64,000 bases of DNA from Bin125 sp026705025 (lineage in GTDB: Bacteria; Chloroflexota; Dehalococcoidia; Bin125), in NCBI GenBank assembly GCA_026705025.1, contig JAPPBN010000046.1, positions 1 through 64,000 of the forward strand. Direction: 5' to 3'. Positions within the stretch are counted from its first letter, which is position 1, and each line of letters opens with the position of its first letter. The notes beneath the pieces are model-generated. The model had not been told where the DNA came from and did no database searches. It saw only the letters and a program-made list of their open reading frames with translations. A program made the translations under genes and the position numbers. Below are positions 36,183 to 44,264 of the stretch, in pieces.

Positions 36183-36746
36183 ATCGGGCCAAAGTACTTG
36201 GCCAGGAGTGCTAGAGCTAGGCGCAATGCAAGAGTTGTCTGTTTGAGCGTCGTCGGGTTTGGAGTCGTAATGAGTATCTCCAGTGCCGACTCTGCCGTCT
36301 GGCAATCCATCCGGCATTTGAGGCTCGTTCCCACCGAGAACCTCGTGCACCCGATCCTCGACTTCGGTCGATGCGAACTCTGGGCCCGATTCTCGGTCGC
36401 TGATCACTCCGGCTGTGACGCTGATGTCTTCTGCCGCCCTCATCAGGCTGCAAGCTCCATGATCGCCTTGACAGGCGACTATGTCTCCGACGCGCTGTGA
36501 ACCGGTTTCCACGACATGGTCGCGTAGCGGGTCTGGTTCTGGATCAGCAGGAGTTGGTGATTGCCCAACGTATTGGTTGATCGTTGTCTCGTCGAGAACG
36601 CAACGTTCCCAATTGCCAGGCGACTCTCCACACTCTGGAGCGGCTGAAAGCGCGCTCGCCGCACCAAATGCGGCTGTAGCCATGATGACGATTGCAGCCA
36701 ACCTCCCAAACCAGCGCAAAAGGCCTACTGGGGATTCCTGGTGCAT
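36177..36746 (-). CDS. Secreted cysteine-containing protein of unknown function
   Basis: 189-aa protein with a clear signal peptide: MHQESPVGLLRWFGR, then the hydrophobic LAAIVIMATAAFGAASALSAA, with cleavage expected near residue 36. The mature part is acidic and proline-rich with six cysteines (39, 49, 92, 99, 173, 189) that could form three disulfides. No family recognised. An AGGAG ribosome site 5 nt before ATG makes it a real gene. Composition is less GC-biased than the neighbours, and the start faces the RHH gene across a palindrome-rich gap, so this pair may be a transferred unit. Confidence 0.65.
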   Translation of the reverse strand: MHQESPVGLLRWFGRLAAIVIMATAAFGAASALSAAPECGESPGNWERCVLDETTINQYVGQSPTPADPEPDPLRDHVVETGSQRVGDIVACQGDHGACSLMRAAEDISVTAGVISDRESGPEFASTEVEDRVHEVLGGNEPQMPDGLPDGRVGTGDTHYDSKPDDAQTDNSCIAPSSSTPGQVLWPDC

Positions 36747-36824
36747 GTCTGCTCCTGTCTCTCTGAGAGGCGGTCATGTTGCGCCTCGAAGAGAGAGTGA
36801 GAGCTAGCGGTGTAGAATGTCGCA

Positions 36825-36877
36825 CACTAGTGCTCACATTCGCAGACAAGCGAACACATCTGGGCACAAGGTGTGCC
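36825..36877. promoter_or_regulatory. Three palindromes between divergent genes, candidate operator
   Basis: CACTAGTG (36825-36832), TTCGC-6-GCGAA (36839-36854) and GGCACA-3-TGTGCC (36863-36877) lie within 53 nt between the starts at 36746 (minus) and 36920 (plus). A TAGAAT -10-like box sits at 36813-36818. The RHH protein at 36920 is the obvious candidate to bind here. Confidence 0.5.
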
Positions 36878-36919
36878 ATATCGTCCGTGTGCGAAGAGTG
36901 TTGAAAGGGGTGTTGATTG

Positions 36920-37093
36920 ATGGTTCGCTCAGAGCACTTACACGTGCGACTCAGCGTCAACGATCGCGAGGCAGTTCGCCGCTTGGCAGCCATTGAAGAT
37001 ACGAGCGAGAGCCACTGGGTGCGAACGGCGATTCGACAGCGGCTCCGCCGGGAGCTGGAAAAGCGAAAGAGGCCGAAGATCGAATCAAACTAG
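36920..37093 (+). CDS. Ribbon-helix-helix DNA-binding protein
   Basis: 57-aa protein with an RHH layout: the N-terminal strand LHVRLSVN, first helix DREAVRRLAAIEDT, second helix SESHWVRTAIRQRLRRELEKR, then a basic tail. RHH proteins bind DNA as dimers and often act as antitoxins or small repressors. GAAAGGGG lies 9 nt before ATG. It diverges from the secreted-protein gene with palindromes between them; no toxin-like partner is seen on its own strand, where the next gene is convergent. Confidence 0.7.
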   Translation: MVRSEHLHVRLSVNDREAVRRLAAIEDTSESHWVRTAIRQRLRRELEKRKRPKIESN

Positions 37094-37162
37094 TCCCGCG
37101 ACAACTCCGCACGACAGCGTTTCGGAGGTCCACCGATCCCTGTCACGGCATGTGGGTCGTGT

Positions 37163-37876
37163 TCAGCGCCCGGGTAACTCGATGGCCGCGGCAGCCTCGA
37201 TCGTCTGACCCTCGACTGCAGCCACCGCAGTAATTGCGTTCGACGACCGGAGTTGAATCCAGGGATGTCGGCGCGAGCCACCGTCGTAGCTCAGCGTGCT
37301 CGAGCGCGACAGCCAGGCCTGACGGACGTCGTGTTCACAGGGAATCTCCGAGGCCGCTCCGCTGCCGTTGCTCGGCTGCACGACCAGCAACGGGTCGTAC
37401 CTGACGATTGCCACCGCCGCCGCGTCGGTGGTCGGAGAGTGCAGTGTCACCGTCAGTCCGTCGCCGACGTCGAAGCTCGACGTGATCGCATCGTCGTCGC
37501 GCTGCACGTTGATCTCTCCGACGCTGGGCAGGTACCTCCAGTGCGCGGCGATCGCGTCGCGGGCTGCCACCGAGTTGACTACCGCGTCGACGACGTAGAG
37601 CGCCGGGATGATCCCAACTCGGCAGCCGACCATCAGCAGCTCCTCGCGGTAGGGGCCGACCGGGCTGTCGCTGCGGTCGATCATGCTCACCCGACCGTAG
37701 GTCGGCGCCGAGCGGGTGACGATGTCTGGCAGGTTTCGCCGCGCGTTCGGCACGGGAATCTCGAAAGTGATGTGTTGGACCAACGCCTCGCCAATCTCCC
37801 AGGGAGGAGCGGGCGCATCGCTGGCGACATCCACGGCGGGAAGGGCCGAACTGTCAATCAGACCGGACTCTGGCAT
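37163..37876 (-). CDS. Acetoacetate decarboxylase-like protein
   Basis: 237-aa protein matching the acetoacetate decarboxylase fold: VPNARRNLP, then TYGRVSMIDRSDSPVGPYREELLMVGCRVG, where SPVGPYRE carries the conserved arginine-glutamate of the family. The position of the Schiff-base lysine of true decarboxylases is not evident (GEINVQRDD in that region), so the reaction may differ, as in many ADC-like proteins. ATG 37876 follows GGAAGGAA; the open frame runs on to 37936 inside the degV tail. It lies 23 nt after degV on the same strand. Confidence 0.75.
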   Translation of the reverse strand: MPESGLIDSSALPAVDVASDAPAPPWEIGEALVQHITFEIPVPNARRNLPDIVTRSAPTYGRVSMIDRSDSPVGPYREELLMVGCRVGIIPALYVVDAVVNSVAARDAIAAHWRYLPSVGEINVQRDDDAITSSFDVGDGLTVTLHSPTTDAAAVAIVRYDPLLVVQPSNGSGAASEIPCEHDVRQAWLSRSSTLSYDGGSRRHPWIQLRSSNAITAVAAVEGQTIEAAAAIELPGR

Positions 37877-37899
37877 GGTGCGTTCCTTCCTGCCGTGCG

Positions 37900-38760
37900 C
37901 TACATCGACGGCGTCTGGCAGAATCCCATGCCCCACGCGCCGGCGCCGAGCAGACCGCCGACTGTAGGTCCGAGTTCCGTCACATGAATCTCATCGACAG
38001 ACAACCGCGCGGACGCTTTGTCGCGCAGCCGCTCGGCATTATCGGGTGCGAGCGCGTGAGTGACCACGAGGATGGCCGGCTGACCGCCCAGGATGTCTGC
38101 GGCGCGGTCGAGCAACAAGTCCTCGGCCTGTTCGGCGTCGTCCGCCAGTTCAACCGCCTTGATTCGGTCGCGAGCGCGGAAGACGGGGACGCCGAAGTCC
38201 AGGGAACCGATTCCGCTCTGCGACTGCACCGCCGACAGCTCGCCAGCCCGGTCGAGGCCGTCGACATCGGGCGCAAGCATGAAAATGTCGGCGCTGGCCG
38301 AGACGTCGTCGAGTGCGTGCTCTACTGCTGCTCGGTCGCCGCCGGCCTGTGAGACGCGTGCAACAGCGAGGGCGATCGCTGCCTGCCCCGCCGTTGAGCG
38401 TGGCGTCTGGTGAATTCGCACTTGCTGCTCATGGAAGTGTTCGATGCGCCGCGACGCGTACTCCGCTGAGTCGAATGAGGGACTGGATGATCCGAACGCC
38501 TGGCACAGGCAGATCACACCTTCGTCGTGTCCTTCCGCCGCCTCCAGGAAGACGGACTCCCAGTCCTCGGAGGTCACCCCGTTCAGGGTCAGCCGCTCTC
38601 CCCGTCCGAGGGCGTCGTAGAACTCAGCGTGGGTCTGTTCACCCTGGCTGTGGTACGTCGCGCCCAGGCTGTAGCCGACCGGAGCGACGCGCAGGCCGCG
38701 TTCCTCCAGCAGCGCATCCGGCAGGTCGACGGATGAGTCACAGACGATGCCGACCGACAT
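37900..38760 (-). CDS. DegV family fatty-acid-binding protein
   Basis: 286-aa DegV-fold protein. The N-terminus GIVCDSSVDLPDALLEERGLRVAPVGYSLG shows the family motif CDSSxDLP with the fatty-acid headgroup-binding serines; the C-terminus VTELGPTVGGLLGAGAWGMGF matches the usual GPxxGxHxGPGxxG region, though reduced. DegV proteins bind fatty acids, and related FakB proteins feed a fatty-acid kinase. No kinase gene is nearby. AGAGG precedes the ATG. It forms a two-gene operon with the ADC-like gene. Confidence 0.85.
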   Translation of the reverse strand: MSVGIVCDSSVDLPDALLEERGLRVAPVGYSLGATYHSQGEQTHAEFYDALGRGERLTLNGVTSEDWESVFLEAAEGHDEGVICLCQAFGSSSPSFDSAEYASRRIEHFHEQQVRIHQTPRSTAGQAAIALAVARVSQAGGDRAAVEHALDDVSASADIFMLAPDVDGLDRAGELSAVQSQSGIGSLDFGVPVFRARDRIKAVELADDAEQAEDLLLDRAADILGGQPAILVVTHALAPDNAERLRDKASARLSVDEIHVTELGPTVGGLLGAGAWGMGFCQTPSM

Positions 38761-38810
38761 GATGCCTCTCGCCTCTCGTCGGATAGCGGAGCGTCGCAGC
38801 GCGGTCAGAA

Positions 38811-38884
38811 TGCTAGCATCTTCGCGCGTCGCCTATCCGTTCTGGATAGTGCGATCGGACCGTGGAATCGATCAATGATTCCAC
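38811..38884. promoter_or_regulatory. Three dyads upstream of the luciferase-like gene
   Basis: TGCTAGCA (38811-38818), CTATCC-5-GGATAG (38833-38849) and GTGGAATC-7-GATTCCAC (38862-38884) lie in the 145-nt gap between degV and the luciferase-like gene. The last lies 21 nt before the ATG at 38906 and could fold in the mRNA leader; the middle one looks like an operator. A GGATAG half-site recurs at 38781. Confidence 0.5.
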
Positions 38885-38905
38885 CCGGAGAGCAGCAGGT
38901 CAGCT

Positions 38906-40057
38906 ATGAAATTCGGCATCTTCTACGAGCATTCCGTCCAGCGTCCCTGGACCGAGACCTCGGAATGGCGCGTCTATCACCAGGCGCTTGAACAGATCTG
39001 CCTCGCCGATGAACTCGGCTTCGACCAGGTCTGGGAGGTCGAGCACCATTTCCTCGAGGAGTACAGCCATTCGCCAGCGCCTGAGGTCTTCCTCTCTGCG
39101 GCTGCCACGATGACCGAGAACATCCACATCGGCCAGGGCATCGCGCTCTGCCTGCCCCAGGTCAATCACCCGGCCCGCGTCGCCGAGCGCGCCGCCGCGC
39201 TCGACATCATCTCCAACGGACGGCTCGAGTTCGGCACCGGCCGCGCCGCGACCTGGACCGAGCTGGGCGGCTTCCAGGTCGAGCCGGACGACACCAAGGA
39301 CATGTGGGACGAGGTGATCCGCGCCATCCCGCACATGTGGACCAACGAGGTCGCCGGCTGGGACGGCAAGTACTTCTCGATGCCCGAGCGCGCCGTCCTG
39401 CCCAAGCCGGTCCAGCAACCGCACCCGCCCATGTGGGTTGCCGTCTCCAGCCCCGAGACCGCGATCCAGGCGGCCGAGCGTGGCATGGGACTGCTCGGCG
39501 TCTCGATTGGCACGCCAGACCAGTACGAGCAGCGCATCGCGGACTACCGCCGTGTGATCCGCAACGCCGACCCGGTCGGCAAGTTCGTCAACAACCAGGT
39601 CAACGGCGTCGGCTGGATGTACTGCGGCGACACCGACGAGGAAGCGCTCGCCCTGGGCGGCGCCGGCGCGGCCGCCTTCATGAGCGCCGCCGCCCATCTC
39701 GTCGGCGTCGGCAGCATCTACCCCTCACCCGCCTACAGCTCACAGGCCTCGGCGATCCAGCTTCGCAACCGGCCCGGCGACGTGATCAACCCGCTCCAGC
39801 AGGGCACGCCGATCGGCAATCCCGAGACCGTGATCGCCGCCTTGCGCCAATGGGAAGAGATCGGCGTTGACCGCATGGTCTTCCTGATCAACTTCGACCA
39901 GGTCGTGCCCCACGAGAAGATCCTCGCTTCGCTCAAACTCTTCGCTCGCGAGGTGATGCCCGCCTTCGAGGAGCCCGAGCGCCCGCCGCTGACCCGGCTG
40001 CCCGACTTCGACGCGGTCGAGGAGGTCGGCCTGCTCGCCGCTGCCGGCGGCGACTAG
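38906..40057 (+). CDS. Luciferase-like flavin-dependent oxidoreductase
   Basis: 383-aa LLM-class protein with the bacterial luciferase TIM-barrel fold, expected to use reduced FMN or F420 to oxygenate or oxidise a small organic substrate. The start MKFGIFYEHSVQRPW, the ELGFDQVWEVEHHFLEEYSHSP helix with its paired histidines, and RLEFGTGRAATWTELGGF are typical of the family. About 25 residues past the barrel are hydrophilic. It stands alone between dyad-rich upstream sequence and two hairpins. LLM enzymes are very numerous in marine Chloroflexota; substrate unknown. Confidence 0.9.
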   Translation: MKFGIFYEHSVQRPWTETSEWRVYHQALEQICLADELGFDQVWEVEHHFLEEYSHSPAPEVFLSAAATMTENIHIGQGIALCLPQVNHPARVAERAAALDIISNGRLEFGTGRAATWTELGGFQVEPDDTKDMWDEVIRAIPHMWTNEVAGWDGKYFSMPERAVLPKPVQQPHPPMWVAVSSPETAIQAAERGMGLLGVSIGTPDQYEQRIADYRRVIRNADPVGKFVNNQVNGVGWMYCGDTDEEALALGGAGAAAFMSAAAHLVGVGSIYPSPAYSSQASAIQLRNRPGDVINPLQQGTPIGNPETVIAALRQWEEIGVDRMVFLINFDQVVPHEKILASLKLFAREVMPAFEEPERPPLTRLPDFDAVEEVGLLAAAGGD

Positions 40058-40074
40058 TGGTTCAGAAGTCCGCC

Positions 40075-40109
40075 CCACGGCGCTGACCGTGGTTCGAACG
40101 ACCCGTTCG
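40075..40109 (+). terminator. Two small hairpins after the luciferase-like gene
   Basis: CCACGG-6-CCGTGG (40075-40092) and CGAAC-5-GTTCG (40095-40109) follow the stop at 40057 by 17 nt. No U-run follows, so this is a weak or assisted terminator candidate. Confidence 0.35.
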
Positions 40110-40275
40110 CGCAGCTCAGGGATGCTCAAACGTAAACTGCGCGATTGATGGCGTCCTCGATCCCACCGCGTTGACTCTGGCGCGAGCCGGTCGCGTTTAT
40201 ATTCTGGTGCAGTCAGGGTTTGATAGTTCGTGCAGAATTTCACACGCATCCTTCCAGGTTGAGAGGCTCGCCACC

Positions 40276-40866
40276 ATGGCCGACTCAGTGTCCGAGGCAC
40301 ACCAGCAGATTGCCGTCCGCTATCCACGCTCCGCGTCGTTGCGAGACGGCCACCGGATATCGCTGCGGCTCATGGCGCCCGGCGATGAGGAACTGATCCT
40401 CAACTTCGCCCGCTCGCTGCCCGCCGACGATCTGCTCTTCCTGCGCCGGGACATTACCCAGCAGTTCGCGGTCGACCGCTGGATGCAGGAGATCGTCGAA
40501 CAGCGCACCTTCACGGTGTTGGGCTTCGACGGCGACGAACTGCTGGGCGAAGGCGACCTCAACTACTCCTCCGCCGACTGGACGCGCCATCTCGGCGAGA
40601 TCCGGCTGCTGCTCTCTCCGGCGGCGCGAGGCCGCGGCCTGGGACGCGTGCTGGCTGAGGAGATCTACGCGATCGCCCAGCTGCTCGAGCTGCAACTGCT
40701 GACCGCCCGCATGGTGCTGGACCAGGCGGCCGCGCAATCGGTCTTCCGGCGGCTCGGCTTCCAGCGCGAGGCCGTGCTCTGGGACTACGTGATCGACGCC
40801 GACGGCAAGACGCACGACCTGCTGATCGCGACGCGGAGGATGAAGTCGCCGCGCTCCGGTTCCTAG
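40276..40866 (+). CDS. GNAT-family N-acetyltransferase
   Basis: 196-aa acetyltransferase domain protein. Motif A, the acetyl-CoA loop, reads LSPAARGRGLGRVLAEEIYAIAQ (RGRGLG), preceded by EIRLLLS, and the C-terminal QSVFRRLGFQREAVLWDYV is usual for the fold. The N-terminal 45 residues contain the SLRLMAPGDEELILNF start of the domain. ATG 40276 is behind GAGAGG; the frame runs upstream to 40171 without support. It is convergent with the arylsulfotransferase-family gene, 15 nt apart. Substrate unknown; it may modify an amine, antibiotic or protein. Confidence 0.85.
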   Translation: MADSVSEAHQQIAVRYPRSASLRDGHRISLRLMAPGDEELILNFARSLPADDLLFLRRDITQQFAVDRWMQEIVEQRTFTVLGFDGDELLGEGDLNYSSADWTRHLGEIRLLLSPAARGRGLGRVLAEEIYAIAQLLELQLLTARMVLDQAAAQSVFRRLGFQREAVLWDYVIDADGKTHDLLIATRRMKSPRSGS

Positions 40867-40881
40867 GTTTCCCGGCCGCCG

Positions 40882-42070
40882 TCAGTCGACCAGGCCGTGC
40901 AGCCGGTTGAAGTCGACGTGCTGATCCGCATTCAACTCCCGGCCCGCCAATCCTGAGTAATCGGCTCCGTATCTCCAGGCGCGGAAGACCCAGTTGGCCA
41001 GGTCGCCGCGTTGCTTCATCTGGAACGGCGAGACCCACTCCCAGACGACTGTTCCCTGTGAGTCTACCTCGAACAGACGTCCTGCGGCGCCTTCGGTGAC
41101 CAGATGATTGTCGTTGGGCAGTCTGGCGACGCCGGAGATGTGGGCGGAGAAGAACTGTTCTCGCGGATCGCCCTGGAAGACGACGTCGAACTCGTCCGTT
41201 TCCGGGTCGATCGAGAGGATGCGGGAGTAGGCCAGGTCCTGCAAGCGGTGCATCCCGTTGTCGTAGACCAGTACGCGGCCGTCGTCCTGCCACGAGGCGT
41301 GGTGCTGATGGGAGATCTCGGGTTGGCCGAATCGCCAGCGCAGCGTGCCGGGGCCGTCGCCCTCTGGTGGATCGACGATGCCGATCGTGCTGACGTTTCG
41401 GGCTGAGAAGAGCAGGCCGCCATCCGGGGTCTGTTCGATGCTGTTGACGTGGGTCCACTCCCAGGTGTTCTCAAGCGGACAGATGATGGCATCCTCGGGC
41501 TTGAGCACTTTCCAGAGGTTGATCCGGCTGACTTCGGCGCCCTCGGCGTCGATTTCGATGATGTCGTCGCCCATCATGTTGGGCGGCATCGGTTGCTCGG
41601 GCTGACGTCCGCCGCCGATCACGGCCTCTTCGATGTCCTTGGTCATCTCGACCCACTCGAGGGTCACAGTGTGTCCGTTGTCGAGGCGGTGGAAGTCGTG
41701 GTGGATGCCCGGGTTGTCGTACTCCCAGACGATGTTGCCGTCCCAGTCGAGCTCGCGCAGGCCGTTGCCGCGGCCGCCCAGCATGTTGAAGATTTCGGGC
41801 GGACCGCCGGGATCGACGGCAAAGCGGGATTCGGTCCCGCTGGTTCGCGGCGCGGGCGGATGCTCGGGCGCGACCAATGCCAGCAGGTTGCCGTTGGGCA
41901 ACAGCTCGACAGTGAAGAAGCGCCGGTCGTCGATGTGCCAGCGGTGGACGACGCGGCCCTGCATGTCGATCAGTACCGCGTCGTTGGAGTTGGTGCCGCA
42001 GGTAGCCCTTGGATGAACGGGCCGGATTGTGATGAGTCAGTCCTGTCGGGCGATGGATTGGCCAACCCAT
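40882..42070 (-). pseudogene. Arylsulfotransferase (ASST)-family protein, frameshifted near the start
   Basis: The main frame (40882-41964 from ATG) gives 360 aa with the ASST family signatures DWDGNIVWEYDNPGIHHDFHRL, GDDIIEIDAEG and ENTWEWTHVNSIEQ, a six-bladed propeller. In the same frame upstream of that ATG the codons still read GTNSNDAVLID, as family N-termini do, but reach a stop with no start. A strong AGGAGG site followed by ATG 42070, 4 nt after the previous stop, opens a different frame reading MGWPIHRPTGLTHHNPARSS, also family-like, up to about 42003. Joining them needs a +1 (or -2) shift at 41999-42003. It is either a sequencing/assembly error, a real broken gene, or programmed. 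The family moves sulfate between phenols. Confidence 0.75.
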
Positions 42071-42074
42071 GTTC

Positions 42075-43184
42075 TCAGGCCTCCTCTGCGTGCATGGTGT
42101 TTCCGGCCTCAATGAGCGGCAGCACCTCATGAGCAATCCGCTCCGCCTCTTCCAGATGTGGGTAGGCAGAGAGGATGAATTCGTCGAAGCCCATCCGCCG
42201 GTAGGCGCTCAGTTCGTCGGCGGCCTGTTGTGGCGTGCCGACGATCGCCGTGCCGAGGTTGACGCGGACGCGGGAGATTCCGTTCCAGAGCCGCTCGCCG
42301 AGGCGGTCGTCATCGACCCGTCGGGCCTGTGCCGCCGCGCCGACCATCGCCGTTGACTTGACCGCCGCCGCACGTTGAGCGAGAACGTCGGGATGCGCTT
42401 CGGAGAGCAATTCTGACGCCGCAGCCCAGGCTTCGGCTTCGGTCTCTCGCACGACGAGGTGGGTGCGCAGTCCGAACCGAGGCCGTCGCCCGGCGCGCGC
42501 GTATGCGTCGCGGGCCCGATCGAGCAGGGCGGCCATCGCATCCTCGGGCTGAATCCAGCAGAGCAGGACATCGCCGCGCTCGGCGGCGAGGCGCAGTGCG
42601 GCGTCCGAGGCGCCGCCGAGGTACCACTCGGGGGCCGGTGGCGACGGGGTTGGCGCGACGATCGCGCCATTGAGCTGGATCGATTGGCCGCCGAAGTCGA
42701 GCGGGCCGCCGGTTGCCCAGAGTTGGGCGCAGGCATCGATGAATTCGTCGGCTTGCGCATAGCGGTCGGCGTGGGAGCCGCCGATGCCGAGGCGCTCATT
42801 GTCGCCCTGGATCCCGCCGGGCACGATGTTGATATCGATCCGGCCGCCCGAGATTTCGTGCAGCGTCGCCGCCTGCTGGGCGAAGAGTCCAACCGGCGTG
42901 ATGCCGGGACGGACGGCGATCAGCAGCCGGATGCGCGATGAGACGGCGCAGAGGGCGGAGGCGGTGGTCCAGGTCTCGGCGAGCGGGGCGGCATGTTCGA
43001 AGGAGCCGTTGGCGAAGCGGGTCGGGATCAGCAGCGAGTGGTAGCCGAGCCGCTCGGCGTTGAGCACGACGTCCCGGAGGTAGGTGAAGGTCGGCTCGCG
43101 CTGCGCGCGAAGTGAGCCGATCCGGTCGCCGTCTCCGTCAATCGGGACGAACCAGCTGAACTTCGGCGGCGGGCGCTCGCTCAT
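42075..43184 (-). CDS. SsuD-like FMNH2-dependent monooxygenase (luciferase-like)
   Basis: 369-aa LLM-class protein of the alkanesulfonate monooxygenase type. The N-terminus FSWFVPIDGDGDRIG, the ERLGYHSLLIPTRFANG helix, AVRPGITPVGLFAQQAATLHEISGGRIDINIVPGG and ILSAYPHLEEAERIAHEVLPLI are close to SsuD family patterns. These enzymes cleave C-S bonds of sulfonates with reduced FMN and O2, releasing sulfite. It starts 10 nt past the alpha/beta hydrolase stop and is followed at 4 nt by the ASST-family gene, so the three are one operon, perhaps for organosulfur breakdown. The sulfonate substrate is only inferred. Confidence 0.88.
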   Translation of the reverse strand: MSERPPPKFSWFVPIDGDGDRIGSLRAQREPTFTYLRDVVLNAERLGYHSLLIPTRFANGSFEHAAPLAETWTTASALCAVSSRIRLLIAVRPGITPVGLFAQQAATLHEISGGRIDINIVPGGIQGDNERLGIGGSHADRYAQADEFIDACAQLWATGGPLDFGGQSIQLNGAIVAPTPSPPAPEWYLGGASDAALRLAAERGDVLLCWIQPEDAMAALLDRARDAYARAGRRPRFGLRTHLVVRETEAEAWAAASELLSEAHPDVLAQRAAAVKSTAMVGAAAQARRVDDDRLGERLWNGISRVRVNLGTAIVGTPQQAADELSAYRRMGFDEFILSAYPHLEEAERIAHEVLPLIEAGNTMHAEEA

Positions 43185-43193
43185 GGCCCAAGT

Positions 43194-44072
43194 CTATGCA
43201 TCGAGGAAGTCGTTGACCTCCTGGAGGAAGCAATCGAGCTGGTCGTGGTGGACCCAGTGACCGGCCTCGGCGATACCGACCCTCCTGGCCTGGGGGAAGG
43301 AGTTGGTCCGCTCATCATCGTTGGGGTCGCCCTGCGACTCGAGACCGGCGATCAGGAGGGTGGGCATTCGTACGCGGCCCCAGATTTCCTCGGCGTCGGT
43401 CTCGTTGAACGGATACGGCGACGACGAGCGGGCGTAGTTGTCGAACTTCCAGATGAAGGTGCCGTCCTCGTTCTGGTGGACGGCGTGGGTGGTCAGGTGC
43501 AGCGCCTGTTCGTCCGAGAGCCGCGGGTTGGCCTCCTGCATTCGCTCGACCGCGTCCTCCAGCGTCGGATAGCGGCGCGGCAGGCGTCCGGCGAAGCGGT
43601 GGGTGTCCGAGATCCACTCGGACATGCGCTGGTGCGCGGGGACGGCCGAGTGGGAGTCGGTGACGCGGCGCGAGGGGCTGAGGCCTTCGATCGCGATCAG
43701 CTTCGCCACCCGTTCGGGATAGATGCCGGCGTACTCGAGGCAGATGCGTCCGCCGAGCGAGTGCCCGAGCAGGGTGACCGGAGCCAGGTGCTTCTGTCGC
43801 ACCAGCTGGGCCAGGTCGTAGACGTAGTCGATCATCGAGTAGCCGGATCCATTCACCCACTCGGAGTCGCCGTGGCCGCGCAGGTCGGGAGCGATGACGT
43901 GGTAGCGGTCCTTGAGCGCCAGCGCGACCCAATCCCAGGAGCGGCAATGGTCGCGGCCGCCATGGACAAGGATCAGCGGCGGCGCGGTCGGATTGCCCCA
44001 GTCGACGTAATGCAGTCGGAGGCGCTGGGAGAAATAGATCTGTGATGCCGGGTAGTCGGTGAGTTGGGTCAT
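43194..44072 (-). CDS. Alpha/beta hydrolase
   Basis: 292-aa alpha/beta-fold hydrolase. The nucleophile elbow GHSLGG gives Ser105, the oxyanion region is HGGRDH near 38, the core APDLRGHGDSEWV is present, and the catalytic His lies in AEAGHWVHHDQ near 275. The acid residue is not certain. It resembles esterases and epoxide or haloalkane hydrolases of the same size. ATG 44072 gives MTQLTDYP; the frame is open to 44120 without support. It is the first gene of the operon with the SsuD-like and ASST-family genes. Confidence 0.87.
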   Translation of the reverse strand: MTQLTDYPASQIYFSQRLRLHYVDWGNPTAPPLILVHGGRDHCRSWDWVALALKDRYHVIAPDLRGHGDSEWVNGSGYSMIDYVYDLAQLVRQKHLAPVTLLGHSLGGRICLEYAGIYPERVAKLIAIEGLSPSRRVTDSHSAVPAHQRMSEWISDTHRFAGRLPRRYPTLEDAVERMQEANPRLSDEQALHLTTHAVHQNEDGTFIWKFDNYARSSSPYPFNETDAEEIWGRVRMPTLLIAGLESQGDPNDDERTNSFPQARRVGIAEAGHWVHHDQLDCFLQEVNDFLDA

Positions 44073-44179
44073 GGGAGGATCGTAAAGGGTGGGTTGGTAA
44101 CGGAGCGTCGGGGAGGGCACGGGGAAGCCGGCAGCGGTGGGAGTGTTGCCAGTCGGCCGCTTTGGTGTTGATGGCGGGC

Positions 44180-44242
44180 GGCCCTCACCCCAACCCCCCG
44201 CATCAAGTGCGGGGCAGGCTTCTCCCTCAGTGAGAGGGGGCC
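44180..44242. repeat. REP-like palindrome, copy C
   Basis: The GGCCCTCACCCCAACCC block of copy D recurs here, enclosing CCCCGCA-TCAAG-TGCGGGG at 44196-44214, and the unit closes with CAGTGAGAGGGGGCC at 44228-44242. The enclosed 19-nt sequence recurs identically at 45138-45156 on the other side of the HTH gene. Confidence 0.75.
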
Positions 44243-44264
44243 AGAAGGGGGGGGCGGAGGGAGG

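Noticed and set aside
40090..40110. GGTTCGAA like a tRNA T-loop
   Set aside because: No acceptor or anticodon arms can be built around it; it belongs to a small hairpin pair.
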